NCBI GenBank assembly: GCA_017546445.1
Contig: JAFYWX010000027.1
Span: forward strand, 45,065-109,064
Length of the DNA: 64,000 bases
Source of the DNA: Akkermansia sp.
GTDB taxonomy: Bacteria; Verrucomicrobiota; Verrucomicrobiia; Verrucomicrobiales; Akkermansiaceae
Direction: 5' to 3'
How positions within the stretch are numbered: the first letter of the stretch is position 1; each line of letters starts with the position of its first letter. A program made the translations under genes and the position numbers. A model generated the notes under the pieces. The model saw only the letters and a program-made list of their open reading frames with translations, was not told the DNA's origin and did not search any database. Shown here one piece after another: positions 24,719 through 32,633 of the stretch.

Positions 24719-25432
24719 TCAGGGGTTGAGCCGGAGTGAGCTCAGCATACGTGCGCTATGCGAATCTGTGCCATAGGTGGTGTAGAGCTCGTTGGCCCGG
24801 AGCTCCTGTGCGATTTTCCGCACCCGGTTGCCGTAGTAGCCGGCGAAGGAGCCCAGGTTACCCTGTAGGGCGATTCCCCGGTTCACGAGGGCGCGGATAT
24901 CCTGCGTGTCCAGGAGGCGCAGGTAGCGCTCCGGGTGTGCGAGCAGGGGGGTGTAGCCCGCGGAGATGATGCTGTCGAGCATGTCCTGCCAGCCGGGAGG
25001 CAACAAGTATTGCGGTAATTCAACCAGCAGGTACTTGCTTGCCGCAGATTTTTGATTGCCGGAAAGGGTTCCCTCCGGGATGGCGAGAAGGTCGCCGGAG
25101 GAGAGGTGGCGGGGAAAAACTTCGTCGAGCATGTATTCAGCGGCAAGATGCAGCTGGAAATTGACAATTGACGATTGACGATTGACGATTGATTGAAAAT
25201 GTTCGAAGGCCTGGCGGAGGTATGCAGGGGTGTTTTGCGGGAGACTAGCCATGATATGCGGGGTGCAGATGGCCCCGCGCAGACCGAGCGCCTGCAGCCC
25301 GCGGATGATACTCAGACTTTCTTCCATGTCGGCTGCGCCATCGTCCACCCCGGGCAGGAGGTGGCAGTGCGCATCTATTCCGCCAGGCAGTAGCTGGCGG
25401 AGGCGCGGACGACGCTGGAAGAAGGTAAACAT
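24719..25432 (-). CDS. PHP-type tyrosine-protein phosphatase (CpsB/YwqE family)
   Basis: 237 residues. Metal-dependent PHP phosphatase motifs: GGIDAHCHLLPGVDDGA near residues 17-33, CTPH at about 56-59, AHPERY at about 166-171, and YGTDSH near 221-226. It should dephosphorylate the tyrosine cluster of the kinase encoded 3 bp upstream, controlling chain length and export. Capsule loci of Gram-negative bacteria often use a low-molecular-weight phosphatase (Wzb) instead; this locus has the CpsB type. Odd: five tandem 7-bp units (25159-25193) lie in the reading frame, encoding the SIVNRQSSIVN segment, so copy-number change would shift the frame. Confidence 0.92.
   Translation of the reverse strand: MFTFFQRRPRLRQLLPGGIDAHCHLLPGVDDGAADMEESLSIIRGLQALGLRGAICTPHIMASLPQNTPAYLRQAFEHFQSIVNRQSSIVNFQLHLAAEYMLDEVFPRHLSSGDLLAIPEGTLSGNQKSAASKYLLVELPQYLLPPGWQDMLDSIISAGYTPLLAHPERYLRLLDTQDIRALVNRGIALQGNLGSFAGYYGNRVRKIAQELRANELYTTYGTDSHSARMLSSLRLNP
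25159..25193 (-). repeat. Heptanucleotide tandem repeat inside the phosphatase gene
   Basis: Five 7-bp units in a row on the plus strand: AATTGAC, AATTGAC, GATTGAC, GATTGAC, GATTGAT. Because 7 is not a multiple of 3, losing or gaining one unit breaks the phosphatase reading frame. Confidence 0.9.
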
Positions 25433-25435
25433 TGC

Positions 25436-27862
25436 TTAATGATTATCTGCTGATTTCTTTTTTCCCTTTGCAGAGTAGCCATAGCGGTAGTAGCCGTAGG
25501 CGTAGCCATAGCCGTAGTAATTGTAGCTGTGGGCGCGGAAGTCTACAGCGTTGAGCACGTAGGCCACGTTGGGCAGCTTTCCGGTATCGGCCAGTTTCTG
25601 CACCTGGGTGAGGTATTTGCGCACGACCAGACCGGCGCGGATGAGGTAGAGGGTGATATCCGCATGGTGGGCGATGATGTCCGTATCGGCCAGGATGCCG
25701 TGAGGCGGCGCGTCCACGATGACGGCATCGTACTGCCCGGCCAGTTCGCGCAGCAGGGTGCCGAAGCGCTCTGTGGTGAGCAGGGTGATGGGGTTGGGCA
25801 CCGTGGTGCCGGCATAGAGCACATCTGCCACGCCTGCATGGGCCACGCAGGAATCCGGACTCACCTCTGTGAGGGGGTGGATGACCTCTGCCGCGGACTG
25901 CACGTGGTTGAGCAGCAGATTGGTGAGCCCTTTGCGGCCTTTGCCGCCGAGATCCCGTGTGAGGCTGGTCTTGCGCAGGTCTGCATCGATGAGCAGTACG
26001 CGTCGCCCGGCCTGGGCATAGGTGGCGGCGAGGTTGGCAGAGACGAGGGTCTTGCCTTCGTTCGGCATGGTGGAGGTGAGCAGGATGACGTGGCCGCCCA
26101 TTTCCGGACGCGGCAGGAGATTATCCACGTTGTTGCGCAGGATATGCAGGCTTTCAGCCATGGTGGAATGGGCCTCTTTCACGAAAATCCGGTGGGCTCG
26201 TTTCTCTTTACGTGAGAGTACGGGCAACTCAGCAACAACTGGTTGGCGTGTGTAGGTTGCAATGTCGTACTTGGTGTTGACCTTGTTGTTGAGCATGCCG
26301 ATGCCGAGTATGGCCAGCAGGCATACAGAGCCGCCACCCACGGTGCCGGCGGCGATGAATACCGTGGTGCGTGGGGCGATGGGGGCGTTGCTGCCGTAGG
26401 CGGTTTCAAGCACCTTGGCACCAGGCGAGGCGATAGCAAGTGCCAGTGCATTTTCCTGTTCCTTGGCCAGCAGCAGCATGTAAAGTTCTTCCTTTACCTT
26501 GTGCTCGCGGATGAGCGGGGCAAGGGCCTTTTCGGCATCCACGGTTCCGGCCATGCGGGCACGCAGGGCTTCCAGGGAGTTCTTCTGCTCTGCGAGTTGC
26601 AGGTCGAGGGTCTTGCGGTAGTTATCCAAGGTGCGGCGGGCTGCCTGCAGTGTGGCCTCCATCTGGTCACTCAGTGCAACCGCGATGGGGTTTCTGGCGC
26701 CGGCACTCTGGGAAATCCTGGTGTATTCGAGGTAGGCCTCGTTATAGGCCTCAATCCTGGAGGCGATGGCGGGGTCGTTCACGCCGGAATTGACGGTGAG
26801 CAGGTGGCCTTTCTGCTTGCATTCCTCGAAGTTATCGTGCAGGGCTGCGGCGAGCTTCTGCTGCAGTTCCAGAGCCTCAATCTGCTTCTGAACGGCCTGG
26901 GTGTTAGCGAAGTCTGCACCGAAGGCTGCTTCGGTGTCGCGCATCACGTTGGCGTTTTCCTTGGAGTCGCTTATCTGGCGGTCCACCTCGGTGAGTGCGC
27001 TGCCGATTTCATCGAGCCGGCTGCGGATGAAGGCATCTGTCTTGCGGGCAGATTCGCTCTTTTCCTCGCGGGAGTTCTCATTGTAGGCCACAATGAGTTC
27101 GTTGAGCACGTCCTCCGCCTTCTGTGGATTGGTGGCGGTGAGCGTCATTTCCAGCATGGAGGCGTCTTTCTGGTCCGGGCGTGTCACGCTGAGGGCGGAG
27201 AGCAGGTCACGAACGCTGACGAGTACGGGGCTGCGCTGCACGATGATGCTGCGGCCGATGCACTGAGGGCTCATGCCGGCGGTGGGGTGCACGGAGATGG
27301 TGGCAAAGGGCAGCTCCAGGGAGGAGGCATAGGTGCCTTCCAGCACCACGGGCAGGCCGGTGCTGCTGGCATAGGTGAGGTTGAATCGCTCTGCATCCAG
27401 CGGGGTGATGCTCAGCTCGCAACAGCGGTTGGCATCGATTGCTTCGAACTGCACCAGCAGCGGGGTGGCGGTGTAGAGTTCCACCTGCCGCAGGTTCTCC
27501 TGCTGCCAGTAGCTGGTGTTGAGGCTGAGTTTTTCCACCACTCGCTGCATGAGGGCGGTGGATTTGAGAATGTAGCTTTCATTGGCCAGGTTGGCAGCGC
27601 CCGGGTCGGCGCCCAGCTCGGTAAGAATGCGGTCTGCAGAGGCGGCTTGTTTGCCGGCGTCTTTCATCATCACGCTGGCGGTTTTTTTGTAGATATGGTT
27701 CTGCTGGCCGGCAAAGTAGTATGCTCCTGCGCCGCCAAGGACAGCGCAGAGAATGATGAGGAACCAGAAGCGGCGGAGCGCGGTGAAGACGGCCTCCAGG
27801 GAGAGGCTGCCCTGTTCTTCATCCTCGGGATGTGGCTGCAGAGCTGCTGCGGGGGTAGTCAT
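25436..27862 (-). CDS. wzc: Polysaccharide co-polymerase with tyrosine autokinase (Wzc-like)
   Basis: 808 residues. It begins with a cytoplasmic segment and a transmembrane helix (about 32-50), followed by a Wzz-type periplasmic domain with long coiled coils (about 260-460) and a second transmembrane helix near 500. The BY-kinase domain follows: Walker A MPNEGKT at 599-605, Walker A' LLIDAD ending at 628, and Walker B AVIVDAPP near 714-721. The C-terminus carries ten tyrosines within 17 residues (about 780-796), the usual autophosphorylation cluster. It controls polymer length together with the outer-membrane exporter Wza, encoded upstream, and is opposed by the phosphatase gene 3 bp downstream. 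Confidence 0.93.
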   Translation of the reverse strand: MTTPAAALQPHPEDEEQGSLSLEAVFTALRRFWFLIILCAVLGGAGAYYFAGQQNHIYKKTASVMMKDAGKQAASADRILTELGADPGAANLANESYILKSTALMQRVVEKLSLNTSYWQQENLRQVELYTATPLLVQFEAIDANRCCELSITPLDAERFNLTYASSTGLPVVLEGTYASSLELPFATISVHPTAGMSPQCIGRSIIVQRSPVLVSVRDLLSALSVTRPDQKDASMLEMTLTATNPQKAEDVLNELIVAYNENSREEKSESARKTDAFIRSRLDEIGSALTEVDRQISDSKENANVMRDTEAAFGADFANTQAVQKQIEALELQQKLAAALHDNFEECKQKGHLLTVNSGVNDPAIASRIEAYNEAYLEYTRISQSAGARNPIAVALSDQMEATLQAARRTLDNYRKTLDLQLAEQKNSLEALRARMAGTVDAEKALAPLIREHKVKEELYMLLLAKEQENALALAIASPGAKVLETAYGSNAPIAPRTTVFIAAGTVGGGSVCLLAILGIGMLNNKVNTKYDIATYTRQPVVAELPVLSRKEKRAHRIFVKEAHSTMAESLHILRNNVDNLLPRPEMGGHVILLTSTMPNEGKTLVSANLAATYAQAGRRVLLIDADLRKTSLTRDLGGKGRKGLTNLLLNHVQSAAEVIHPLTEVSPDSCVAHAGVADVLYAGTTVPNPITLLTTERFGTLLRELAGQYDAVIVDAPPHGILADTDIIAHHADITLYLIRAGLVVRKYLTQVQKLADTGKLPNVAYVLNAVDFRAHSYNYYGYGYAYGYYRYGYSAKGKKKSADNH

Positions 27863-27873
27863 AGCCGATGAAG

Positions 27874-27920
27874 GTATCCCGACCTGGCTTTTTCATACGC
27901 AGACCGGGATACAGGTCGGG
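27874..27920 (-). promoter_or_regulatory. Two mutually exclusive hairpins in the wza-wzc gap
   Basis: The 71-bp gap holds a split palindrome. On the minus strand CCCGACCTG (27912-27920) can pair with CAGGTCGGG (27878-27886), or GTATCCCG (27905-27912) can pair with CGGGATAC (27874-27881). The two pairings share bases, so only one can form. The second arm ends 11 nt before the wzc ATG. A role as an attenuator or translation switch between wza and wzc is inferred. Confidence 0.45.
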
Positions 27921-27933
27921 TGTGTGGGGGGAA

Positions 27934-28719
27934 TCAGATGGCGCAGAGGGCAACGATGGCGGCAACGAGGCCTACGCCGGACATGGCAAAGCCCAGGGTC
28001 TGCATCTCCTCGCTGCGGGTGTTGATTTTGCGGTCGGAGGGCGTCACGTAGATGACATCATTCTGCTGGAGGTAGTAGTAGGGGGAGTTGATGATGTCTT
28101 TGTCGCGCAGGTCGAGACGTGCAATCTCTCGCTGGCCGTTCTTTTCGCGGATGAGGGTGATGTCGCGGTTGCCGTCGATGGTGAGGTCGCCTGCCATGGA
28201 GACAGCCTCGAGAATGGTGACTCGCTGCCCCTGAACATTTTTCACACCGTTGCCGCTTACTTCGCCTAGCACAGTGAACTTGAAGTTGGTAATCTGCACG
28301 TTCACGGATGCATCGCTGATGTATTCGCCCTGGCGCAGTGCGTTGGCGATATCATCTCCCAGCTGGGTGCAGGTCTTGCCGGCGGCTTTTATTCTGCCGA
28401 TGATGGGCAGCACGATGTCGCCCCTAGCGTTCACAAGGTAGCCTTGCTGGCGCTGGGCACTGTTGCCGCTGCTGCTCTGCTGGCCGATTTCTGCCTGGGC
28501 AAAGGGGGCCACGAGTTCCGGCTGCCTGCTGCTCACGGAGATGTAGAGCTGGTCATCGCACTGGATGGTGGCTTCGTAGTTCTGCTTGACTGGTTGGTTG
28601 GGGGTTGCTTCAATGCCTTGCAGATAAATGACCTCCCGCGGGCTGACGCAGGAGCTGAACAGGCCGGCTATGCTCAGGGTGAGACCGGTAAGAATGGAAT
28701 TCCGGATGAACTTGTACAT
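27934..28719 (-). CDS. wza: Polysaccharide export outer-membrane lipoprotein (Wza-like)
   Basis: 261 residues from ATG 28719, chosen because it yields a lipoprotein signal (lipobox LFSSC, modified Cys24). A frame-open extension to 28836 would bury the signal and overlap the promoter. The Poly_export domain lies at about 45-115 and an SLBB domain at about 125-185 (VLGEVSGNGVKNVQ, then ILEAVSMAGDL). The C-terminus ends in a hydrophobic helix (GFAMSGVGLVAAIVALCAI), the place of the outer-membrane helix in Wza. It is shorter than E. coli Wza, which has more ring domains. It is the first gene of the EPS operon. Confidence 0.9.
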   Translation of the reverse strand: MYKFIRNSILTGLTLSIAGLFSSCVSPREVIYLQGIEATPNQPVKQNYEATIQCDDQLYISVSSRQPELVAPFAQAEIGQQSSSGNSAQRQQGYLVNARGDIVLPIIGRIKAAGKTCTQLGDDIANALRQGEYISDASVNVQITNFKFTVLGEVSGNGVKNVQGQRVTILEAVSMAGDLTIDGNRDITLIREKNGQREIARLDLRDKDIINSPYYYLQQNDVIYVTPSDRKINTRSEEMQTLGFAMSGVGLVAAIVALCAI

Positions 28720-28783
28720 GGCTTCAGGTGTTGGGCTGCTGGGGAAAATTGGCATGGTGTCCGCCTTTCCCGTAGATGGGCGC

Positions 28784-28812
28784 AGTATATCGCCTGGCAT
28801 GTGCGATGTACA
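28784..28812 (-). promoter_or_regulatory. Promoter of the exopolysaccharide operon
   Basis: Minus strand: -35 TGTACA (28807-28812), 17-bp spacer, -10 TATACT (28784-28789). The start of wza lies about 58 nt past the predicted transcription start, so unlike most genes here this transcript would have a real leader. Confidence 0.5.
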
Positions 28813-28902
28813 GAATAATTTATCAAAACGAAACAAAAATTAGATTGGCTTACACCTGAATTATTGAATGTCCGGGCTTTAGGAGGCGAGAGAGTCCGTC
28901 GT

Positions 28903-29865
28903 TTACCTGGCAGGGCGTTTGCGGTGGAGCATGCGGGTGCGGTTGAGGGTGGTCTGCGGGTTGGCGTAGACGCCGCGGAGCTGGCGCTTGCGGGATTCTT
29001 TTTCGCGCGGGGAGAGGCGGAGGTCGGCATCGATGCTGGCGTAGGCTACTTCTGCAGCGGCCAGGACATCTGCCTGGGTTTCGGCCAGGCGGATGAGCAG
29101 GCGGTATTGCAGCTCAAGCAGCTGGCGCTTGTTGTGCGGCGTGGCGGCGGCGAGGGCCTGCTCCACGATGCGCAGGGCGGCGGCATCTGTGGGGGCTGCA
29201 TCTGCTGCGTTTTGGCAGGCCTGCAGGGCTTGCTCTGCGGTGGCGGCGGCGCGCAGGCCGCTGAGGTCCTGCGGGTCATGGGCGGAAACTTCCTGCTGCA
29301 GGGGGATGTTCAGTTCATGCAGGTCGCGGGGGATAAGTTTCCAGGCGGCGAGGAGGGGGGCTTGTTTCTGCTCTGCGGGCAGCTGGGCGGCCTGGCGCAG
29401 CAGCTGGTCTGCCTGCAGGCCGGGTTCCAGCTCCTGCTGTACGGCCCTGGGGTTACCTATGTACCCGAAGAGCCCGCCGAGGGGGCGCCCCTGGGCATCG
29501 AGCACGAGGAGGGTGGGGAAGCCGTCTATCTGGTATTTGCTGCGCAGCATCTGGTTCTGCGCGAGCAGGGCGGTGTCGATTTCCGTGTGCTGGGGCAGGT
29601 CTATTTCCAGCAGAATGAAATGCTTTTCTGCCCATGCTGCAAAATCTGCAGAATCAAGTACTTCCAGCCGCAGTTTCTTGCAGTAGTAACACCAGTCCGA
29701 CCCGGTGAATTCGGCCAGGATGGGTTTCCCGCTGCGGGCGGACTCCGCAAGCGCAGCTTCGTAGTTGGTGCCCCATTCGGCGGCGCTGGCAGAAAGGAAC
29801 AGGCTGCAGAGCAGGGGAAGAAGAGAGCGGCATGGTTTCAGCATAGAAATCGGAAGGAATTTCAC
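28903..29865 (-). CDS. Secreted thioredoxin-fold protein with C-terminal helical domain
   Basis: 320 residues from a GTG at 29865; an in-frame ATG 21 bp later is an alternative. Signal peptide about 1-29 (ending SASAAEW). The thioredoxin fold (about 30-140) has the active site SDWCYYCKKL, a CYYC redox pair, and the cis-proline in DGFPTLLVLD. This resembles periplasmic thioredoxin/DsbD-gamma-like proteins that assist disulfide chemistry. Residues about 150-320 are Ala/Gln/Leu-rich helices of unknown role, ending in a basic tail. It is monocistronic, with a TTGCAA-16-TATAAT promoter 9 nt from the start. Confidence 0.87.
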   Translation of the reverse strand: MKFLPISMLKPCRSLLPLLCSLFLSASAAEWGTNYEAALAESARSGKPILAEFTGSDWCYYCKKLRLEVLDSADFAAWAEKHFILLEIDLPQHTEIDTALLAQNQMLRSKYQIDGFPTLLVLDAQGRPLGGLFGYIGNPRAVQQELEPGLQADQLLRQAAQLPAEQKQAPLLAAWKLIPRDLHELNIPLQQEVSAHDPQDLSGLRAAATAEQALQACQNAADAAPTDAAALRIVEQALAAATPHNKRQLLELQYRLLIRLAETQADVLAAAEVAYASIDADLRLSPREKESRKRQLRGVYANPQTTLNRTRMLHRKRPAR

Positions 29866-29874
29866 TTGCCCATC

Positions 29875-29902
29875 ATTATATCCTACGGTGCTGAAATTGC
29901 AA
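29875..29902 (-). promoter_or_regulatory. Promoter of the thioredoxin-fold gene
   Basis: Minus strand: -35 TTGCAA (29897-29902), 16-bp spacer, consensus -10 TATAAT (29875-29880), then 9 nt to the GTG at 29865. Confidence 0.65.
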
Positions 29903-29966
29903 TGTCATTTGAGCAGGGCCCCGGAAAAAGCCCCGTAAAAAGATTAACATTTCCGTAAAAACAGGC

Positions 29967-29995
29967 TTGCGTTCCGGCTGTCTATTTGTTAGTAT
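29967..29995 (+). promoter_or_regulatory. Possible promoter and long leader upstream of the small basic protein
   Basis: -35 TTGCGT (29967-29972), 17-bp spacer, -10 TAGTAT (29990-29995). If used, it would give a leader of about 125 nt before ATG 30130. The leader contains no clear riboswitch fold. Confidence 0.3.
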
Positions 29996-30129
29996 ACGGC
30001 TGTTGACGCTCCCTGACTACCCTATTTACCGAGCCAACGTGGACAGCTGTATTGTCGTCTGGTGACTGGTATTGTGTTTGTCGGGGCAGGGGTCAATAAA
30101 AATCAACCCTAACCCTACTACAAATCCCT

Positions 30130-30336
30130 ATGATACCTGAAATCGAAAAGCCGAGCCTGTTGTTTTCCCTTCGCCGTAATCTGCATGTGGCTACCCGCCG
30201 CCGTACGTGGAGCTTCAAGCGCAATGCGCATCTGGATGAGCTGCTGCCGGCTTCCTTCCGCCCGGTGCGTCGCCGTCGTTCCATGTGGCGCAATGCTGTG
30301 CCGGTTCTGCTGGCAGTGCTGATGTTCCGTGCCTGA
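30130..30336 (+). CDS. Small arginine-rich protein with hydrophobic C-terminus
   Basis: 68 residues. Not recognised. The first 50 residues are strongly basic (VATRRRTWSFKRN, PVRRRRSMWRN) and the last 16 are hydrophobic (AVPVLLAVLMF). The mixture could bind nucleic acid or sit at the membrane surface. Support for it being a real gene: it fills an otherwise empty 600-bp gap, uses the same codons as neighbouring well-expressed genes (CTG, CGC, CGT, GTG), and is followed by a strong terminator. No Shine-Dalgarno sequence is visible. Confidence 0.55.
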   Translation: MIPEIEKPSLLFSLRRNLHVATRRRTWSFKRNAHLDELLPASFRPVRRRRSMWRNAVPVLLAVLMFRA

Positions 30337-30385
30337 TTGATTTTCTGTAGATTCCAATAGTATTCTATCTGTATTGTGTGTGTTG

Positions 30386-30415
30386 GCCGCGCCCTTTTGT
30401 GAGGGCGCGGCTTTT
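30386..30415 (+). terminator. Intrinsic terminator after the small basic protein gene
   Basis: Stem GCCGCGCCC (30386-30394) with GGGCGCGGC (30403-30411), a further T-A pair, a short loop, then TTTT. Confidence 0.85.
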
Positions 30416-30439
30416 ATACAGCGTTGTCGGGAATCTATC

Positions 30440-30467
30440 TTGCTTTTCAGCTGGTTTTGGCTACAAT
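30440..30467 (+). promoter_or_regulatory. Promoter of recQ
   Basis: -35 TTGCTT (30440-30445), 16-bp spacer, -10 TACAAT (30462-30467), then 9 nt to ATG 30477. Confidence 0.6.
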
Positions 30468-30476
30468 GATGGCAGC

Positions 30477-32633
30477 ATGGCAGAATTCCGAGAGATAGCA
30501 GATGTGCAGGAGGCGCTGCGTACCTATTTTGGTTTTGATGCACTTCGCCCTGGGCAGGACGAAGTGGTGCAGGCTATTCTTTCCGGCCGGGATGCCATGG
30601 GTATCATGCCCACGGGTGGCGGTAAATCGCTTTGCTACCAGCTCCCGGCGCTGTGCCGGCCCGGGCTCACGGTGGTGGTCTCGCCCCTGATTGCTCTGAT
30701 GAAGGACCAGGTGGACGCACTGCAGGCCCGGGGCATTCCCGCCGCTGCAGTCAACTCCTCCCTCGGGGCTGAGGAATACCGCCAGGTGATGCAGGCCCTG
30801 CGCTACGGCGAGCTGAAGGTGCTGTATGTGGCGCCTGAACGCTTTGCGCAGGAGGGCTTTATGAATCTGCTGCGCGGCATGCAGATTGCGCTGCTGGCGG
30901 TGGACGAGGCGCACTGCCTGAGCCAGTGGGGGCATGATTTCCGCCCGGATTATCTGCGCCTGGGGCGCGTGCGCGAGGCGCTGGGCTATCCGCAGACCGT
31001 GGCGCTCACCGCCACGGCCACGGCCCATGTGCGCGAGGATATTCTGGGCACGCTGCAGCTGCGCGAGCCGGCGGTCATCATCAGCGGCTTTGCCCGCGAT
31101 AATCTGGATTTTGCCATTACCCACTGCGAGGGGCGCAAGGCCAAGTTTGAGCGCATCCACAAACTGGTGGCGCGCTGGAAAACCGGCATTGTGTATTGCT
31201 CCACGCGCAAGAACGTGATGCTGGTGTTCGAGGAACTGGCCTCGCAGCATGTGAATGCGGTGGCTTACCACGCGGGTATGACGGATGAGGAGCGCGAGTT
31301 TTCGCAGGATGCCTTTGTTTCCGGCCGGGCAGATGTGGTGGTGGCTACCAATGCTTTTGGTATGGGTATCGACCGCTCGGATGTGCGCTTTGTGGCGCAT
31401 TTTGAAATTCCCGGCAGCGTGGAGGCCTACTATCAGGAAGCCGGCCGCGCCGGGCGAGACGGCGAACCTGCTGCGTGCGAGCTGCTTTTCAACCATGCCG
31501 ACCTGAAGACGCAGGAATTCTTCTTCGAGGGCAGCAATCCGCCTATTTCGCTGATTCGGGCCTTGTACAGTTTCCTGCGGTTCGAGTGCGATCCCACCAC
31601 GCATGAACTGCACATCACTGTGGATTCCATGGCTGAGCGCATGGGCAAGGATGTGAACCCCATGGCCGTGGGCACGGCGCTCTCCTGCCTGATTCATGCC
31701 GGGGCCATACAGCGCTTCGATGTGCCCGGCCAGCTCACCAAGGGCACTCGCCTGCTGCACCCGGAGCTGAATTTCGAGTGCCTGGAGATTGACCGGGTTT
31801 CTCTGGAGGAAAAGGCCCGGCGCGACCACCTGAAGATTGAGTCCATGACCCGCTTTGCCTATTCCTCCGGCTGCCGCCAGCAGTGGATTCTGGATTACTT
31901 CGGCGAGGCCAATGCGGAACCCTGCGGGCATTGCGATATGTGCTCCAGCGCCGATGATGGCGAGCGCGAGGAAATCTCCGGGGATGAACTCTTAATTGTG
32001 CGCAAGGCTCTGGCCGGCGTGGCGCGAGCCTCTAAGCGCGGGCCGAATGGCGAATGGGTGGGCATCTACGGCCGCGGCAAGATAATGGACATGCTGCGCG
32101 GGGCCAGGAATGCCGCCATGCACCAGTATCTCACCTCGCTTTCCACCTACGGCATTCTCAAGCACTTGTCCGATGCGAAGATGAAGGCCCTTTTCCGCGC
32201 CATGCAGGATGCGGGGCTGCTGCAGCGCTCGGGCGATGAAATGCCGCTTATCACGCTCAGCGCCGCCGGCGAGGACGTGATGCAGAGCCGCAGTGTGCCG
32301 CGCATGTCTCGCCGCGGCTGGTGCGGGGCCACGGCCATGCTGAAGCCCCAGGTTGCCCGGCAGGACAGAACCCGCCACCTGCTTGAGAGTATGGGGCTGG
32401 GGCGCCTGGATAAGGAATTGTATGAACACCTGGCCGAGCTTCGCCGCGATTTGGCTGCGGAGTACAATATGCCGGCCTACCGTATCATGCATAATGAAAC
32501 GCTGAAGGCCATGGCTACAGTGAAGCCCACCACCATGGAGGCCGCAGAGCGGCTCAAAGGGGTGGGCCCGTGGCTGCGCACACATGGACTGCGTGCCTTT
32601 GTGGAATTGATTCAGGATTACGAGGAGCGCTAG
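30477..32633 (+). CDS. recQ: ATP-dependent DNA helicase RecQ
   Basis: 718 residues from ATG 30477. A 3'-5' helicase of replication-fork repair and recombination. Superfamily 2 motifs: Walker A MPTGGGKS at 44-51, DEAH at 143-146, TALTATAT-type motif III (VALTATATAH), and QEAGRAGRDG motif VI. A zinc-binding site lies in CRQQWILDYFG...CGHCDMC near 465-485. An RQC winged-helix region follows, and a single HRDC domain is at about 635-715 (LRRDLAAEYNMPAYRIM, GVGPWLRTHG). The length exceeds E. coli RecQ by about 110 residues, mainly between the RQC and HRDC. Its stop codon overlaps the convergent copper ATPase stop. Confidence 0.95.
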   Translation: MAEFREIADVQEALRTYFGFDALRPGQDEVVQAILSGRDAMGIMPTGGGKSLCYQLPALCRPGLTVVVSPLIALMKDQVDALQARGIPAAAVNSSLGAEEYRQVMQALRYGELKVLYVAPERFAQEGFMNLLRGMQIALLAVDEAHCLSQWGHDFRPDYLRLGRVREALGYPQTVALTATATAHVREDILGTLQLREPAVIISGFARDNLDFAITHCEGRKAKFERIHKLVARWKTGIVYCSTRKNVMLVFEELASQHVNAVAYHAGMTDEEREFSQDAFVSGRADVVVATNAFGMGIDRSDVRFVAHFEIPGSVEAYYQEAGRAGRDGEPAACELLFNHADLKTQEFFFEGSNPPISLIRALYSFLRFECDPTTHELHITVDSMAERMGKDVNPMAVGTALSCLIHAGAIQRFDVPGQLTKGTRLLHPELNFECLEIDRVSLEEKARRDHLKIESMTRFAYSSGCRQQWILDYFGEANAEPCGHCDMCSSADDGEREEISGDELLIVRKALAGVARASKRGPNGEWVGIYGRGKIMDMLRGARNAAMHQYLTSLSTYGILKHLSDAKMKALFRAMQDAGLLQRSGDEMPLITLSAAGEDVMQSRSVPRMSRRGWCGATAMLKPQVARQDRTRHLLESMGLGRLDKELYEHLAELRRDLAAEYNMPAYRIMHNETLKAMATVKPTTMEAAERLKGVGPWLRTHGLRAFVELIQDYEER

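Noticed and set aside
26243..27871. A 542-codon plus-strand frame over wzc
   Set aside because: It is antisense to a clearly identified kinase and rich in Gly/His/Val, typical of a shadow frame in GC-rich DNA.
9382..28836. Exosortase (EpsH) or low-molecular-weight phosphatase (Wzb) within the EPS locus
   Set aside because: None of the genes carries exosortase or Wzb motifs. The PEP-CTERM-like tails of the giant proteins therefore need a partner outside this window.
30447..31931. A 494-codon frame antisense to recQ
   Set aside because: RecQ motifs on the plus strand are complete; the antisense product has no recognisable domain.
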